From: Xanthobacteraceae bacterium
GTDB taxonomy: Bacteria; Pseudomonadota; Alphaproteobacteria; Rhizobiales; Xanthobacteraceae
Assembly: GCA_024508855.1 (NCBI GenBank)
Contig: JANINJ010000055.1
Coordinates: 1 to 33,921, forward strand
Length of the DNA: 33,921 bases
Direction of reading: 5' to 3'
Position numbers and translations under genes: made by a program. A model generated the notes under the pieces. The model was not told where the DNA came from. It saw only the letters and a program-made list of their open reading frames with translations, and searched no databases. How positions within the stretch are numbered: position 1 is the first letter of the stretch; each line of letters starts with the position of its first letter. Shown here in pieces: positions 15,683 to 25,881 of the stretch.

Positions 15683-15940
15683 CTATCCCAACTTGACGGG
15701 CCGACCGGACGGCTCCTCCTCCAGCACTACGGCAATATCCGCGTTTGCGGACAAGCGCACCTTGTTACCTTCAACGCCAGCAACGAAGCCCATCTCGATG
15801 AAATGATGATGACCCTCATGTCGGCCAAAACCGTCGCTTTTCTTGAGCTTGATCCGATTACCTTCGACGCGATCGACGGTACCGACGTGAACGCCATCGG
15901 CACCGATGACCTCCATGTTTTCCTTCACCTTATCCGTCAT
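15683..15940 (-). CDS. DUF2171 domain protein
   Basis: 85 residues from ATG 15940, chosen because AAGGAG lies nine bases upstream; the frame is open further but lacks a better start. The sequence (VKENMEVIGADGVHVGTVDR, GNRIKLKKSD, HHHFIEMGFVAGVEGNKVRL) is a complete DUF2171 domain, a PRC-barrel-like small protein common in alphaproteobacteria and of unknown function. It follows clpB by 84 bases on the same strand and is probably co-transcribed from the clpB sigma-54 promoter. Confidence 0.85.
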   Translation of the reverse strand: MTDKVKENMEVIGADGVHVGTVDRVEGNRIKLKKSDGFGRHEGHHHFIEMGFVAGVEGNKVRLSANADIAVVLEEEPSGRPVKLG

Positions 15941-16024
15941 TTCGATTTTCTCCTTCCGTGAGTTTCGTTGCTGGGCAATTCCCCGCCTCCCCAAATGGGG
16001 GCGAGCACTCAACGCCGATGACCC

Positions 16025-18643
<2,619 letters not shown>

Positions 18644-18794
18644 CGAACCACCTTTTAGATTCGCAACCTGACAGCCGAATAATCCTGAACTTCAATCGCG
18701 CCCGAAGCGGGGCCGACGGCAAGCTTACGATTCATCGGCCCAAGCGGGAAGCCGGAGGCAGCGGGCGACTGCTCCGCCGCGGCCCGACAACCTG

Positions 18795-18810
18795 AGCAAT
18801 GGATGTGCCA
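18795..18810 (-). promoter_or_regulatory. Sigma-54 promoter of clpB
   Basis: On the minus strand the element is TGGCACATCCATTGCT: GG-N10-GC spacing with one mismatch to TGGCACG-N4-TTGCW. It would give a leader of about 140 bases before the clpB ATG. Its -24 GG is 60.5 bases from the centre of the nearer upstream palindrome. Confidence 0.87.
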
Positions 18811-18862
18811 GAGCGAAATTCGTAATGGATCAAGGAGTTATGCGAGAGATCATTGCGACGGC

Positions 18863-18898
18863 GGACAAGTTGTCGATTTCAAGACGGACAATTTGTCC
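18863..18898. promoter_or_regulatory. Paired activator sites upstream of clpB
   Basis: GGACAAGTTGTCG (18863-18875) and GGACAATTTGTCC (18886-18898), start-to-start 23 bases. The second is perfectly palindromic around the central base. This 365-bp gap (18644-19008) otherwise holds only the clpB promoter and leader, plus a small GGCGTG...CACGCC hairpin at 18998-19015 at the end of the neighbouring gene. Confidence 0.85.
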
Positions 18899-19008
18899 AA
18901 CGATGCAAGAGACAGCCACCGTGTCAACGATCGCTATGCCGGCATGTCACTAGCGTAACAGACGTTGAACGTACCCAAACATTGCACCACATAAGTCGGC
19001 GTGGCGTT

Positions 19009-19410
19009 TCACGCCCGTGGCTGCTGCTGGCCATACATAAGCTCGAGCGCGGCAAGAGCGATCAGAATGTAACCGCCGTCATAGTCGGCATCCTCGTCCG
19101 TCGAAAGGTCGAACTGTTTCCACACGCCATCCAGGTTGCCGGCTTCATGCTCGGCGATGACCTTGTCCGCGACGTCTCTGATTGCTGGAAACTGTCCAAG
19201 ATCGAAGTGTAATCCGTCGCTGTCCGTGAAGAGGCCGTGGTCACGCAGGAAAGCCGCCATCGGCATCGACGTGTTGGTGAGATAGAAAAACAGGTCGCTG
19301 GCACTCAGGGGCTGGTCCTGCATCTGGGGCATGAGACCAACCTGCTCGACGAGCTGGCGCGCAGACGCTTGCATGTCCTTGGAAAGCCGCTCGCTGGATA
19401 CGACTGTCAT
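19009..19410 (-). CDS. Hypothetical cytoplasmic protein
   Basis: 133 residues from ATG 19410, supported by AGGGG about six bases upstream. It is mostly helical in composition and acidic in the C-terminal half (FDLSTDEDADYDGGYILIALAALELMYGQ). No signal peptide; no motif I can name. It lies 102 bases after the 64-aa gene at 19513-19707 on the same strand and is probably co-transcribed from the sigma-54 promoter at 19789-19804. A GGCGTG...CACGCC hairpin (18998-19015) overlaps its stop codon and could end the transcript, although no T-run follows. Confidence 0.72.
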   Translation of the reverse strand: MTVVSSERLSKDMQASARQLVEQVGLMPQMQDQPLSASDLFFYLTNTSMPMAAFLRDHGLFTDSDGLHFDLGQFPAIRDVADKVIAEHEAGNLDGVWKQFDLSTDEDADYDGGYILIALAALELMYGQQQPRA

Positions 19411-19512
19411 TTCCGGCCCCTCATCCCTCAGAATAGACCGCACGCCCACCGGATAGCCGAGCCTCCGTATTTGGAGGACGCCGGCAATCGGGGACTAGAC
19501 TCGCCGTCCGCT

Positions 19513-19707
19513 TCACTTGACCCGGCGACCGTGGAAGTAGCCCGCATTGGTGGTGTTCTCACGGATATTGGCTGTATCGCCCTGCTCCGCGTAGTTCTCT
19601 TCTTTCTTTTTCGAAGAGGTATCCTGTTCGACATCAGGATTCCCTCCCGTACCTTTCGGACTGCGATTGGCTGGCGGGACCGGCGGCATCTTGTTGTGAC
19701 GTGACAT
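19513..19707 (-). CDS. Small hydrophilic conserved protein, stress-associated by promoter
   Basis: 64 residues from ATG 19707. The protein (MSRHNKMPPVPPANRSPKG, GTGGNPDVEQDTSSKKKEEN, then a short NYAEQGDTANIRENTTNAGY core) is hydrophilic, Pro/Asn/Lys-rich and likely disordered, like small stress-protection proteins. I recall similar unnamed proteins in rhizobia but cannot confirm this. The frame is open upstream to 19800 (GTG/ATG alternatives), but that part would overlap the sigma-54 promoter and lacks matching character. It heads a two-gene unit with the 133-aa protein. Confidence 0.8.
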   Translation of the reverse strand: MSRHNKMPPVPPANRSPKGTGGNPDVEQDTSSKKKEENYAEQGDTANIRENTTNAGYFHGRRVK

Positions 19708-19788
19708 GGCGGCTTCTCGTTTTCCAAAAACGGACTTTTCAGAGAACGGGCTGAACCCGCCATCTGTTGCAAGGATGACGACAAAGTG

Positions 19789-19804
19789 AGCAACAGTCAT
19801 GCCA
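19789..19804 (-). promoter_or_regulatory. Sigma-54 promoter of the 64-aa gene (19707)
   Basis: On the minus strand the element is TGGCATGACTGTTGCT with GG-N10-GC spacing; one mismatch to TGGCACG-N4-TTGCW. The leader would be about 70 bases. Its -24 GG is 62.5 bases from the centre of the nearer upstream palindrome. Confidence 0.82.
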
Positions 19805-19858
19805 AATCGGCACGAAGCACAGTTTCAATAACTTAAGGCCCAGCCCCATTCGGCATCG

Positions 19859-19893
19859 GGACAATTTGTCGGCGTCTGTCGGACGGAATGTCC
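19859..19893. promoter_or_regulatory. Paired activator sites upstream of the 64-aa gene (19707)
   Basis: GGACAATTTGTCG (19859-19871) and GGACGGAATGTCC (19881-19893), start-to-start 22 bases. The outer site keeps the GGAC...GTCC arms but has lost the AA/TT core, so it is the most degenerate copy. The pair lies immediately after the histidine-kinase stop codon (19911). Confidence 0.75.
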
Positions 19894-19910
19894 GCGATAA
19901 CCTGGAGCGG

Positions 19911-21941
19911 TCAACCAGCCTCCGGCAGCCAGACGGTGAATGTGGTGCCCATCCCCGGTTCGCTTTCGGCGGAAATTTTCCCGTTCTGCCGAGTCACGAG
20001 CATCTGGCTGATCGACAATCCGAGGCCGGTTCCTTCCCGCCTCTTGGTCGTAAAGAAGGGATCGAAAATCCGCTGCAAGACCTCGGGAGGCATCCCGGCA
20101 CCGGTGTCGGTCACTTCGACAACCACACCATGGCGAGCACCTTCATCGCGATCGAAAGTACGCAACGTCAACGTACCACCGCTCGGCATTGCATGAATGG
20201 CGTTGACCAACAGGTTCACGAGTACCTGCTGGAATTCGGTGCGGTTCATGGATATCGACCGGGATGCGCGATAGTCCTTCTCGACAGTAATCGTCGTCTT
20301 GTTCAGCAGGTGCTGGACGAGCGGCAACGTATCGGTGACAACATTCGCAACGTCATAGTGGTCCGCATAACCGGCATATTCCTGCGGCTTGGCGAACTGC
20401 AACAGCCTGGTCACAATTTCACTGATGCGGTGCAATTGCTCATCGATGAGCCGGAATTCGGTCGTGGCCTCGTCCGCACTATTGCCCATCAGATCGCGAA
20501 TGACTTCGAGATTGCCTTGCATGACGGCGATCGGATTATTGATCTCATGAGCGACGCCCGCAGTGATTTCGCCGATTGCGGCCAGCTTCTCCGACATGAT
20601 GAGTTGTTTCGTGGTCGCCTCGAGCTGCTGATGCGCGAGTTGCAGCTTGCTGGTGCGCTCCTCGACCCGTTGATTGAGCTCCTCGTTCCATTGCCGCAAC
20701 TGCACGTCACGCTCATGAATCTGATCGAGCAGCCGGTCGAGGTGAACGGCTACCTGTCCGATTTCGTTTCGATCGTCGACAGCCCCCGTCCGGGCATTCA
20801 ATTCGCCGCTTTCGACCTTGGCAATCGTGCCGGTCATTCGCTCAAGCGGCCGAAAGATGTCTCCGGCCCACCGCAAGAACAATGGAACGGTCGCGGCGAC
20901 GGCAACGAGGAATGCCAGCGCGATCTCAAGTAGCGTCTGGCGCTTTGCGTCGGTGAAAGGTTTTTGAAGAAACCCCGCATAGAGCATGCCCACACGGCGA
21001 TTGGTGCTGTCGAGGATCGGCTCGTAGCCCGAGATGTACCGGTCGTTGACGACAAACGCACTGTCGAACCACGTCCCGCCCCGATCGAGAACCGCGTTTC
21101 GCACTTCTGCCGAAACCCGCGTCCCAAGGGCGCGCCGGTTCTCAAACAAACGCACATTGGTGCTGATGCGAATATCGTCGAGGAACAGGGTCACGGTTCC
21201 CTGGCTGGCTTCGGGCAGACCGGAGCCGTGATAGATCAGGTCGTTGATCGTATCGACGAAGCCCAGATTCTGATTCAGAAGAATGCCGCCGACCAGCGCG
21301 GCACGCCAGCCGCCGGGCAACGTCAGCGGACTTGCCGACTGGAGAACCAGCCCCCGCGTTTCTTCCGTACGTGTGGTTGGCGTGCTTCCGGCCGTGGGGA
21401 TGATCTCAATACGCGCGCGCTGCGCCAGACCTGCAGAAATCGCGGCAAGATTATCTGCTTCGAACACGTCGATCGATGTCCCGGCGCGCCCTTCAAGAGC
21501 CGCGCCGACGATGGGCCAATTCCAGCGAGGCATCGATACCATCGGATATTCGCTCGCAATGACGTGGCCATCGCCAGCGACAATGTAAAGGAAGTCGAAA
21601 TTGCGAGCCTTCGCTGTGTCCTTGAGAAAGGCAGTCAATGCGCTGTTCGCATCGTCCTGCGTGCGCAACAATTCCTGAAAGCGCGCGGAGTCGGCCGAGG
21701 CAACCAGGTATTCCCCCGTGTTCTCCTGGATGCGCGCCAGATACTGGTGTGCAATCGTCAGATCGTCGTGAACCTTCGACACCAATGCGGCATCGAACTT
21801 GGCATTCCAGCGATAAATGCTGATCCCGAGAAGCAATGGGAGGATGACAAGCATTGGAAGCAGTGCGATCACCAGCAGGCGATGGCGAACCGAGTGCCTG
21901 CTGGTCCGCGATGGCGAACTCAATGTTGCCAGCTTGCGCAT
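19911..21941 (-). CDS. Membrane sensor histidine kinase (NtrB/DctB class), partner of the adjacent NtrC-type regulator
   Basis: 676 residues. TM1 is about 21-43, a long periplasmic sensing region about 44-335 looks like a double-CACHE domain (FDFLYIVAGDGHVIASEY, GYEPILDSTNRRVGMLYAGF), TM2 is about 337-356, HAMP about 358-410, then a coiled linker. The HisKA H-box has His465 in GEITAGVAHEINNP, the motif of NtrB/DctB/AtoS kinases. The ATPase domain has N-box VNLLVNAIHAM, DTGAGMPPEVLQRIFDPFF, and GTGLGLSIS. The start overlaps the regulator gene by 22 bases, so the two are translated together. The ligand is unknown; the periplasmic domain suggests an envelope or small-molecule signal rather than direct cytoplasmic heat sensing. 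It is at the end of the dnaK-led gene run, so it may be induced by its own output. Confidence 0.94.
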   Translation of the reverse strand: MRKLATLSSPSRTSRHSVRHRLLVIALLPMLVILPLLLGISIYRWNAKFDAALVSKVHDDLTIAHQYLARIQENTGEYLVASADSARFQELLRTQDDANSALTAFLKDTAKARNFDFLYIVAGDGHVIASEYPMVSMPRWNWPIVGAALEGRAGTSIDVFEADNLAAISAGLAQRARIEIIPTAGSTPTTRTEETRGLVLQSASPLTLPGGWRAALVGGILLNQNLGFVDTINDLIYHGSGLPEASQGTVTLFLDDIRISTNVRLFENRRALGTRVSAEVRNAVLDRGGTWFDSAFVVNDRYISGYEPILDSTNRRVGMLYAGFLQKPFTDAKRQTLLEIALAFLVAVAATVPLFLRWAGDIFRPLERMTGTIAKVESGELNARTGAVDDRNEIGQVAVHLDRLLDQIHERDVQLRQWNEELNQRVEERTSKLQLAHQQLEATTKQLIMSEKLAAIGEITAGVAHEINNPIAVMQGNLEVIRDLMGNSADEATTEFRLIDEQLHRISEIVTRLLQFAKPQEYAGYADHYDVANVVTDTLPLVQHLLNKTTITVEKDYRASRSISMNRTEFQQVLVNLLVNAIHAMPSGGTLTLRTFDRDEGARHGVVVEVTDTGAGMPPEVLQRIFDPFFTTKRREGTGLGLSISQMLVTRQNGKISAESEPGMGTTFTVWLPEAG

Positions 21942-23308
21942 TTGCGATCGATCGTCTTTCGGGAGATGCCGAGACGACGCGCGGCCTCCTCGCGATCTCC
22001 ACCCGTCTCGCGAAGCATGGACAGGATATGACGCCTTTCCACGTCAGCGAGGGAATCACCACCTTTCTCCCCACCATCGCGCGGTTTCCCGAAGTCCTCC
22101 GGGAAGACGCCGAGGATCACGGTTCGCTCAATCAGGTTGCGCAATTCGCGGATATTTCCAGGCCAGTCATATCGCATAAGGAAACTGCGCATCCTGCTAT
22201 CGATCGGAACAGGCGGCATGCCGAGTTGATGTGCAATCTCGCGCATGAAAAGCTCGGCCAGCTCCAGAATATCGTTGCCGCGTTCTCGCAGCGGCGGCAA
22301 GGCGATCTGCATGATGTTGATGCGAAAATACAGATCAGCCCGGAACGTACCGGCGGCGACGCGGCTCTGCAGATCGGCGTTGGTTGCGAAGATGAAACGC
22401 GCATCGATCGGTACCTCGCGTTCGGCTCCAACCGGACGGACCCGTCGATCTTCCAGGACACGCAGCAGTTTGCTTTGCAGCACGTATGGCAACTCGCCGA
22501 TTTCATCCAGAAACAGCGTCCCGCCCTGGGCATACATGAACAAACCCTCGCGGGCCCTTCCCGCCCCCGTAAACGCTCCTTTCAAATGGCCGAACAGTTC
22601 GCTTTCGATCATATCCGGCGGGATCGCGCCGCAATTGACGGGAACGAAAAGCTTGTCGGCACGACTGGACAGCGAATGCAACGATCGGGCGGCGACCTCC
22701 TTGCCGGTGCCCGACTCGCCCGTAAACAGAACGGATGTCGGCAACGGCGCCACCCGCGCGATCGTCTCGCGTACTTTCTGGACTGCGGGCGAGCCACCGA
22801 GCAGCTTGTTACGCAGAAAGACTTGATGTGACGACGATTCCAGTTCGCGACGCAGCACATAATTTTCACGCTGGAGCCGCGCCCGATCAAGACACCGCGC
22901 GACGGCGTTGAGCAGCTGGTTGGATCGGAACGGCTTGATGACGAAATCGACGACCCCGATGCGCAACGCCTCGATGGCAGTATCCAGATCGGCATAGGCC
23001 GTCATGAGAATGACATCGGTAAAAAAGCCCGTCGCCCGCTGCTCGGCGAGCCAGTCGAGGCCGTTCTTGTTCGGCATGACGTTATCGAGAATGATGACAT
23101 CGAAATGCTGCGCGTCGAGTTTGCGCGAAGCCTCTTTCGTATCCGCGGCCTCGTCGATCAGCTTGCAACGCCGCCGCAGGATTTTGACGAGGAAGTTGCG
23201 GATGCCGGGCTCATCGTCAACAACCAGAATGGACGCTTGCGCAAGCCATGGACCGAATTCCGGATCGACGACCGGCTCGACAGCTTCTCGCGTTGTATCC
23301 TCCGACAT
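21920..23308 (-). CDS. NtrC-class sigma-54-dependent response regulator
   Basis: 462 residues from ATG 23308, with GGAGAG six bases upstream. The receiver domain (about 25-140) has acidic D31/D32, phospho-acceptor D75 in VIILDNVMP and K125 in VIKPF. The AAA+ domain has Walker A GESGTGKE (197-204), an intact GAFTGA sigma-54 contact loop (244-249) and Walker B TLFLDEIG (264-271), plus the YDWPGNIRELRNLIERT segment. A Fis-type helix-turn-helix ends the protein (GDREEAARRLGISRKTIDRK). It must therefore activate sigma-54 promoters after phosphorylation, presumably by the overlapping kinase. Four promoters with the exact sigma-54 spacing and paired palindromic enhancers lie in the same window, upstream of chaperone genes, and are the obvious targets. 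Myxococcus HsfA is a known precedent for an NtrC-like regulator of a heat-shock gene. Confidence 0.96.
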   Translation of the reverse strand: MSEDTTREAVEPVVDPEFGPWLAQASILVVDDEPGIRNFLVKILRRRCKLIDEAADTKEASRKLDAQHFDVIILDNVMPNKNGLDWLAEQRATGFFTDVILMTAYADLDTAIEALRIGVVDFVIKPFRSNQLLNAVARCLDRARLQRENYVLRRELESSSHQVFLRNKLLGGSPAVQKVRETIARVAPLPTSVLFTGESGTGKEVAARSLHSLSSRADKLFVPVNCGAIPPDMIESELFGHLKGAFTGAGRAREGLFMYAQGGTLFLDEIGELPYVLQSKLLRVLEDRRVRPVGAEREVPIDARFIFATNADLQSRVAAGTFRADLYFRINIMQIALPPLRERGNDILELAELFMREIAHQLGMPPVPIDSRMRSFLMRYDWPGNIRELRNLIERTVILGVFPEDFGKPRDGGEKGGDSLADVERRHILSMLRETGGDREEAARRLGISRKTIDRKCASWQH

Positions 23309-23357
23309 TCAACTCTCTCCAACGCCGGTCCAATGAAGGGGCCGAGGCGCAGTCAGC

Positions 23358-23597
23358 TCATTTATCAGTGCCGGCGCCGCTCAGGAAAACGGGCACCAGA
23401 TCCCCTTCGACAATGATGCGCGCCGCCTGCGGCGTCTGTGGACTGCCGTCTACATCGAGACGTGTGGCCGCATCGAAAAGAACGTCACGCACCTCGTCGA
23501 CGGAGAGGACATTCTTGGCGATAAGCTTACGGACCAAGGCCTGCAGTATGAGGGCATTGATTTCGCCATGCCCCGGCGTTGCCAGCCGTTCGACCAT
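23358..23597 (-). CDS. Small hypothetical protein between cbpM and the response regulator
   Basis: 79 residues from ATG 23597, with a strong AGGAGG eight bases upstream. The N-terminal half is helical and hydrophobic-patterned (EINALILQALVRKLIAKNVLSVDEVRDVLFDAATRL), the rest ends VEGDLVPVFLSGAGTDK. No signal peptide or named domain seen. It lies 33 bases after cbpM and 49 bases before the regulator, so it belongs to the same run; a role in regulator or chaperone control is possible but unsupported. Confidence 0.78.
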   Translation of the reverse strand: MVERLATPGHGEINALILQALVRKLIAKNVLSVDEVRDVLFDAATRLDVDGSPQTPQAARIIVEGDLVPVFLSGAGTDK

Positions 23598-23630
23598 CTG
23601 GTTGACCTCCTGCGTTCATGCGACGTCACT

Positions 23631-23924
23631 TCACGACGACGCATCCGGTGGACTATCGCCTAGCCCCGCATGCAGGTGCGAAAGCACGCGACGCAGTCCA
23701 TGAAGCTGGTCAACAAGATGAAGGATCACGTCGATCCCTTCGTCATTGACCCCGAAATCTCCCTTGAGATCCTGAATCAGCCGCGCCCGCGCGACGTCCC
23801 CGGCGGAGAAGCGGGCCCCGCCGGGCGTTTCTTCCGGAATGAGCCATTGCTGCTCGAGCCAGAACTCCAACGTCTGCATCTGGAAACCCGACGATGTCAG
23901 GAATTCCTGCTTGCTTAAGATCAT
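23631..23924 (-). CDS. cbpM: CbpM, chaperone modulator of CbpA (MerR-like)
   Basis: 97 residues. The start ATG 23924 shares ATGA with the cbpA stop, so synthesis is coupled. [16 protein letters not shown] and the [16 protein letters not shown] segment form the MerR-like fold of CbpM, which binds the J-domain of CbpA and limits its co-chaperone activity with DnaK. The C-terminal helix ([21 protein letters not shown]) is the usual dimerising part. Directly follows its partner gene. Confidence 0.9.
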   Translation of the reverse strand: MILSKQEFLTSSGFQMQTLEFWLEQQWLIPEETPGGARFSAGDVARARLIQDLKGDFGVNDEGIDVILHLVDQLHGLRRVLSHLHAGLGDSPPDASS

Positions 23925-24832
23925 GATGCGTTGCCTTCGCGTGGATTGAATTCTTTACCCTTGGCCCAGTTCTCAACGAATGCTTCCAGCTCCGGATCCG
24001 GTGCCTTCGGCAATACCACCTTCAGCTTCACGAACTCGTCGCCACTGCCGCCACCGAGACGCGGCGCTCCCTTTCCTCTCAGCCGAAGCGTCGTCCCGGT
24101 GTTCGAGCCTTTCGGCACCGACATGGTGACATCGCCCGTCGGCGTCGGAACGCGAACGCGCCCGCCCAGCACCGCTTCGGAAAGCGAAATCGGCAATTCC
24201 AGCGAGATGTCGTCGCCATCCCGCGTGAACCGCCGGTCCGGTAGAACCTCGACCTCGATGAGCGCGTCGCCGGGACTGCCCTTGCCCCTGCCCGGCTCTC
24301 CTTTTCCTTTCAGGCGAAGGATCTGACCGTCGACCAAGCCGGGCGGAATTTTCACGTCGAGCGTGCCGCCATCCGGCAGCGTGATGCGCTTGTTCGCCCC
24401 CGCAATCGACTCAACGAAATCGACGGGAAGCCGGTAGTGGAGATCCTCGCCGCGCCGGTTGGCACGCGCCCGCTGCCCGCGCCTCAGCAACTCGGCGAAA
24501 GCGTCGTCGGTATCCATGAAGTCGGCGTAGCCGGAATTGCTCTCATACCGATGGCCGGCGTCCGCATCGGCAAAATCCCGATAGAACTGGTGTTGCGGCG
24601 GCCGTTCCGCGCCGCTAGCATCGATCTCGCCGTTGTCGAAGCGCTTGCGCTTCTCGGCATCGCCGAGCAAATCATAGGCGCCCGCAACTTCCTTGAATTT
24701 CTCCTCGGCCGCCTTGTCACCCGGATTGAGGTCCGGATGTAGTTTCTTGGCCAGCTTACGATAGGCCTTCTGGATATCGGCGGCGGAAGCTGAAGAAGAA
24801 ACGCCCAAGACCTCATAAGGGTTGTTCGCCAC
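23921..24832 (-). CDS. cbpA: CbpA, DnaJ-family co-chaperone without zinc finger
   Basis: 303 residues from GTG 24832, preceded by AGGAG six bases upstream. The J-domain spans about 1-70 with HPD at 32-34 ([14 protein letters not shown]). A Gly/Asp-rich linker follows, then the two C-terminal peptide-binding domains ([56 protein letters not shown]). There is no Cys-rich zinc module, which separates CbpA from DnaJ. It stimulates the ATPase of DnaK, here probably the DnaK encoded 1.05 kb upstream in the same direction. Its modulator CbpM overlaps the end. Confidence 0.95.
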   Translation of the reverse strand: MANNPYEVLGVSSSASAADIQKAYRKLAKKLHPDLNPGDKAAEEKFKEVAGAYDLLGDAEKRKRFDNGEIDASGAERPPQHQFYRDFADADAGHRYESNSGYADFMDTDDAFAELLRRGQRARANRRGEDLHYRLPVDFVESIAGANKRITLPDGGTLDVKIPPGLVDGQILRLKGKGEPGRGKGSPGDALIEVEVLPDRRFTRDGDDISLELPISLSEAVLGGRVRVPTPTGDVTMSVPKGSNTGTTLRLRGKGAPRLGGGSGDEFVKLKVVLPKAPDPELEAFVENWAKGKEFNPREGNAS

Positions 24833-24917
24833 TTAGTTCTCCTGATGACAGCAGCACGCACAGGTTCTGAGAAGCCCCGTTTCGCATGACAGTACATCGC
24901 GATCTCGCGATTTGAAG

Positions 24918-25115
24918 CTACTCCACATGCCCCGGGTCCACATATTTCGGATAATTCTTTGCCTGCTGCGGCGTCATTTTTGCAGTGTCCGCTTTTCCCG
25001 GGACCCCACGCGGACCCAGTTGGGCGCGTGCGATATCGTCTTCCGTGAATCGCGGCTTGCCATCGTCGAGTTGTCCATCACCGCCGAGACTTGACGCCAT
25101 GGTCTGGTTTCCCAT
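24918..25115 (-). CDS. Small hypothetical protein between DUF992 gene and cbpA
   Basis: 65 residues from ATG 25115, or 60 from ATG 25100; the latter has GGGAA eight bases before it. The sequence is hydrophilic and Gly/Asp/Lys-rich (GGDGQLDDGKPRFTEDDIARAQLGPRG, KMTPQQAKNYPKYVDPGHVE), with no signal peptide. I do not recognise a family. It lies 85 bases before cbpA and after a strong hairpin (25165-25191), so it may be the first gene of the unit that reaches the two-component genes. Confidence 0.62.
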   Translation of the reverse strand: MGNQTMASSLGGDGQLDDGKPRFTEDDIARAQLGPRGVPGKADTAKMTPQQAKNYPKYVDPGHVE

Positions 25116-25164
25116 TCGAATGAATATCCGGCCGTCAGAGAATACCGATCTTATGTAGGCCGCG

Positions 25165-25191
25165 GGCGTGATTCAAATCTTGAACCACGCC
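25165..25191. terminator. Strong hairpin between DUF992 gene and the cbpA group
   Basis: Two 12-base arms (25165-25176 and 25180-25191) pair with one mismatch around a 3-base loop: GGCGTG-A-TTCAA against TTGAA-C-CACGCC. No T-run follows on the minus strand. It could attenuate read-through from dnaK into cbpA or be an mRNA-processing site; a full stop is less likely. Confidence 0.5.
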
Positions 25192-25206
25192 GCAGGTCCT
25201 GAATAC

Positions 25207-25695
25207 CTATTGACCCGGCCGCAGGTCCATGCGCTCAAGCCCGGCGGCGACGATGACGCCGGTCTCTGCCTGAACGCTGATCGGCTGCAGCGCGATAGAA
25301 TTGTTCGAACCGCCGAGAAGCACATTGCCACCGACGCCGACCAGCGCCGCCGCCATGGCATCGACACCGACATAGGTGCCGGTGATGTCACCACGACCGG
25401 GTTGCGCAATCGGCGCGAACACATTCCAGGCAAGCGCGGTACTCTCGGTAATTCCGATATCGACACCGACCTTCTGAATCGACGCGATGTAGTGGTCTTC
25501 CGGCGCTCCGTTGAGACGCAAGACACAAGCCAGATTGGTCACTGCACCCACGATAAAGCCGATGCTCGGGCCACCGCGGCATTCGAGGACACCGACCTGC
25601 ACTTTTTGTGCCGGCTGCTGTGCATGAGCCGCGGATGCAACCGCGGCCAGCAGCGCGACGGCAAGGGCAGTAAAAACAGTCGAACGTCGTCGCAT
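25207..25695 (-). CDS. DUF992 exported protein
   Basis: 162 residues from ATG 25695, with GGGAG six bases upstream. A signal peptide is clear: MRRRSTVFTALAVALLAAVASAAHA, cleavage near AHA-QQ. The mature chain (VQVGVLECRGGPSIGFIVGA, TNLACVLRLNG, DHYIASIQKVGVDIGITE, and the Gly-rich GVGGNVLLGGSNNSIALQP) matches the DUF992 family, periplasmic or outer-membrane-associated proteins of unknown function found almost only in alphaproteobacteria. It is 186 bases after dnaK in the same direction. An exported protein within a chaperone unit may relate to envelope stress. Confidence 0.87.
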   Translation of the reverse strand: MRRRSTVFTALAVALLAAVASAAHAQQPAQKVQVGVLECRGGPSIGFIVGAVTNLACVLRLNGAPEDHYIASIQKVGVDIGITESTALAWNVFAPIAQPGRGDITGTYVGVDAMAAALVGVGGNVLLGGSNNSIALQPISVQAETGVIVAAGLERMDLRPGQ

Positions 25696-25881
25696 AAGAA
25701 ACTCCCAGCTGAAAGGATGAGGAGATGCCTGTCGGGCATCCCGGATGGATTTTGCAACGCCCAGCGAGGGGCGATCGGGAAAGGCAGCCATCGTCCCGTA
25801 TGGTTTGCGTCTCCTGCGGAGACGTCGCTCCCGTTGGCGATAACGGCGACCACCCACGTTCTTCGGCAAACGCCAGGAGCG

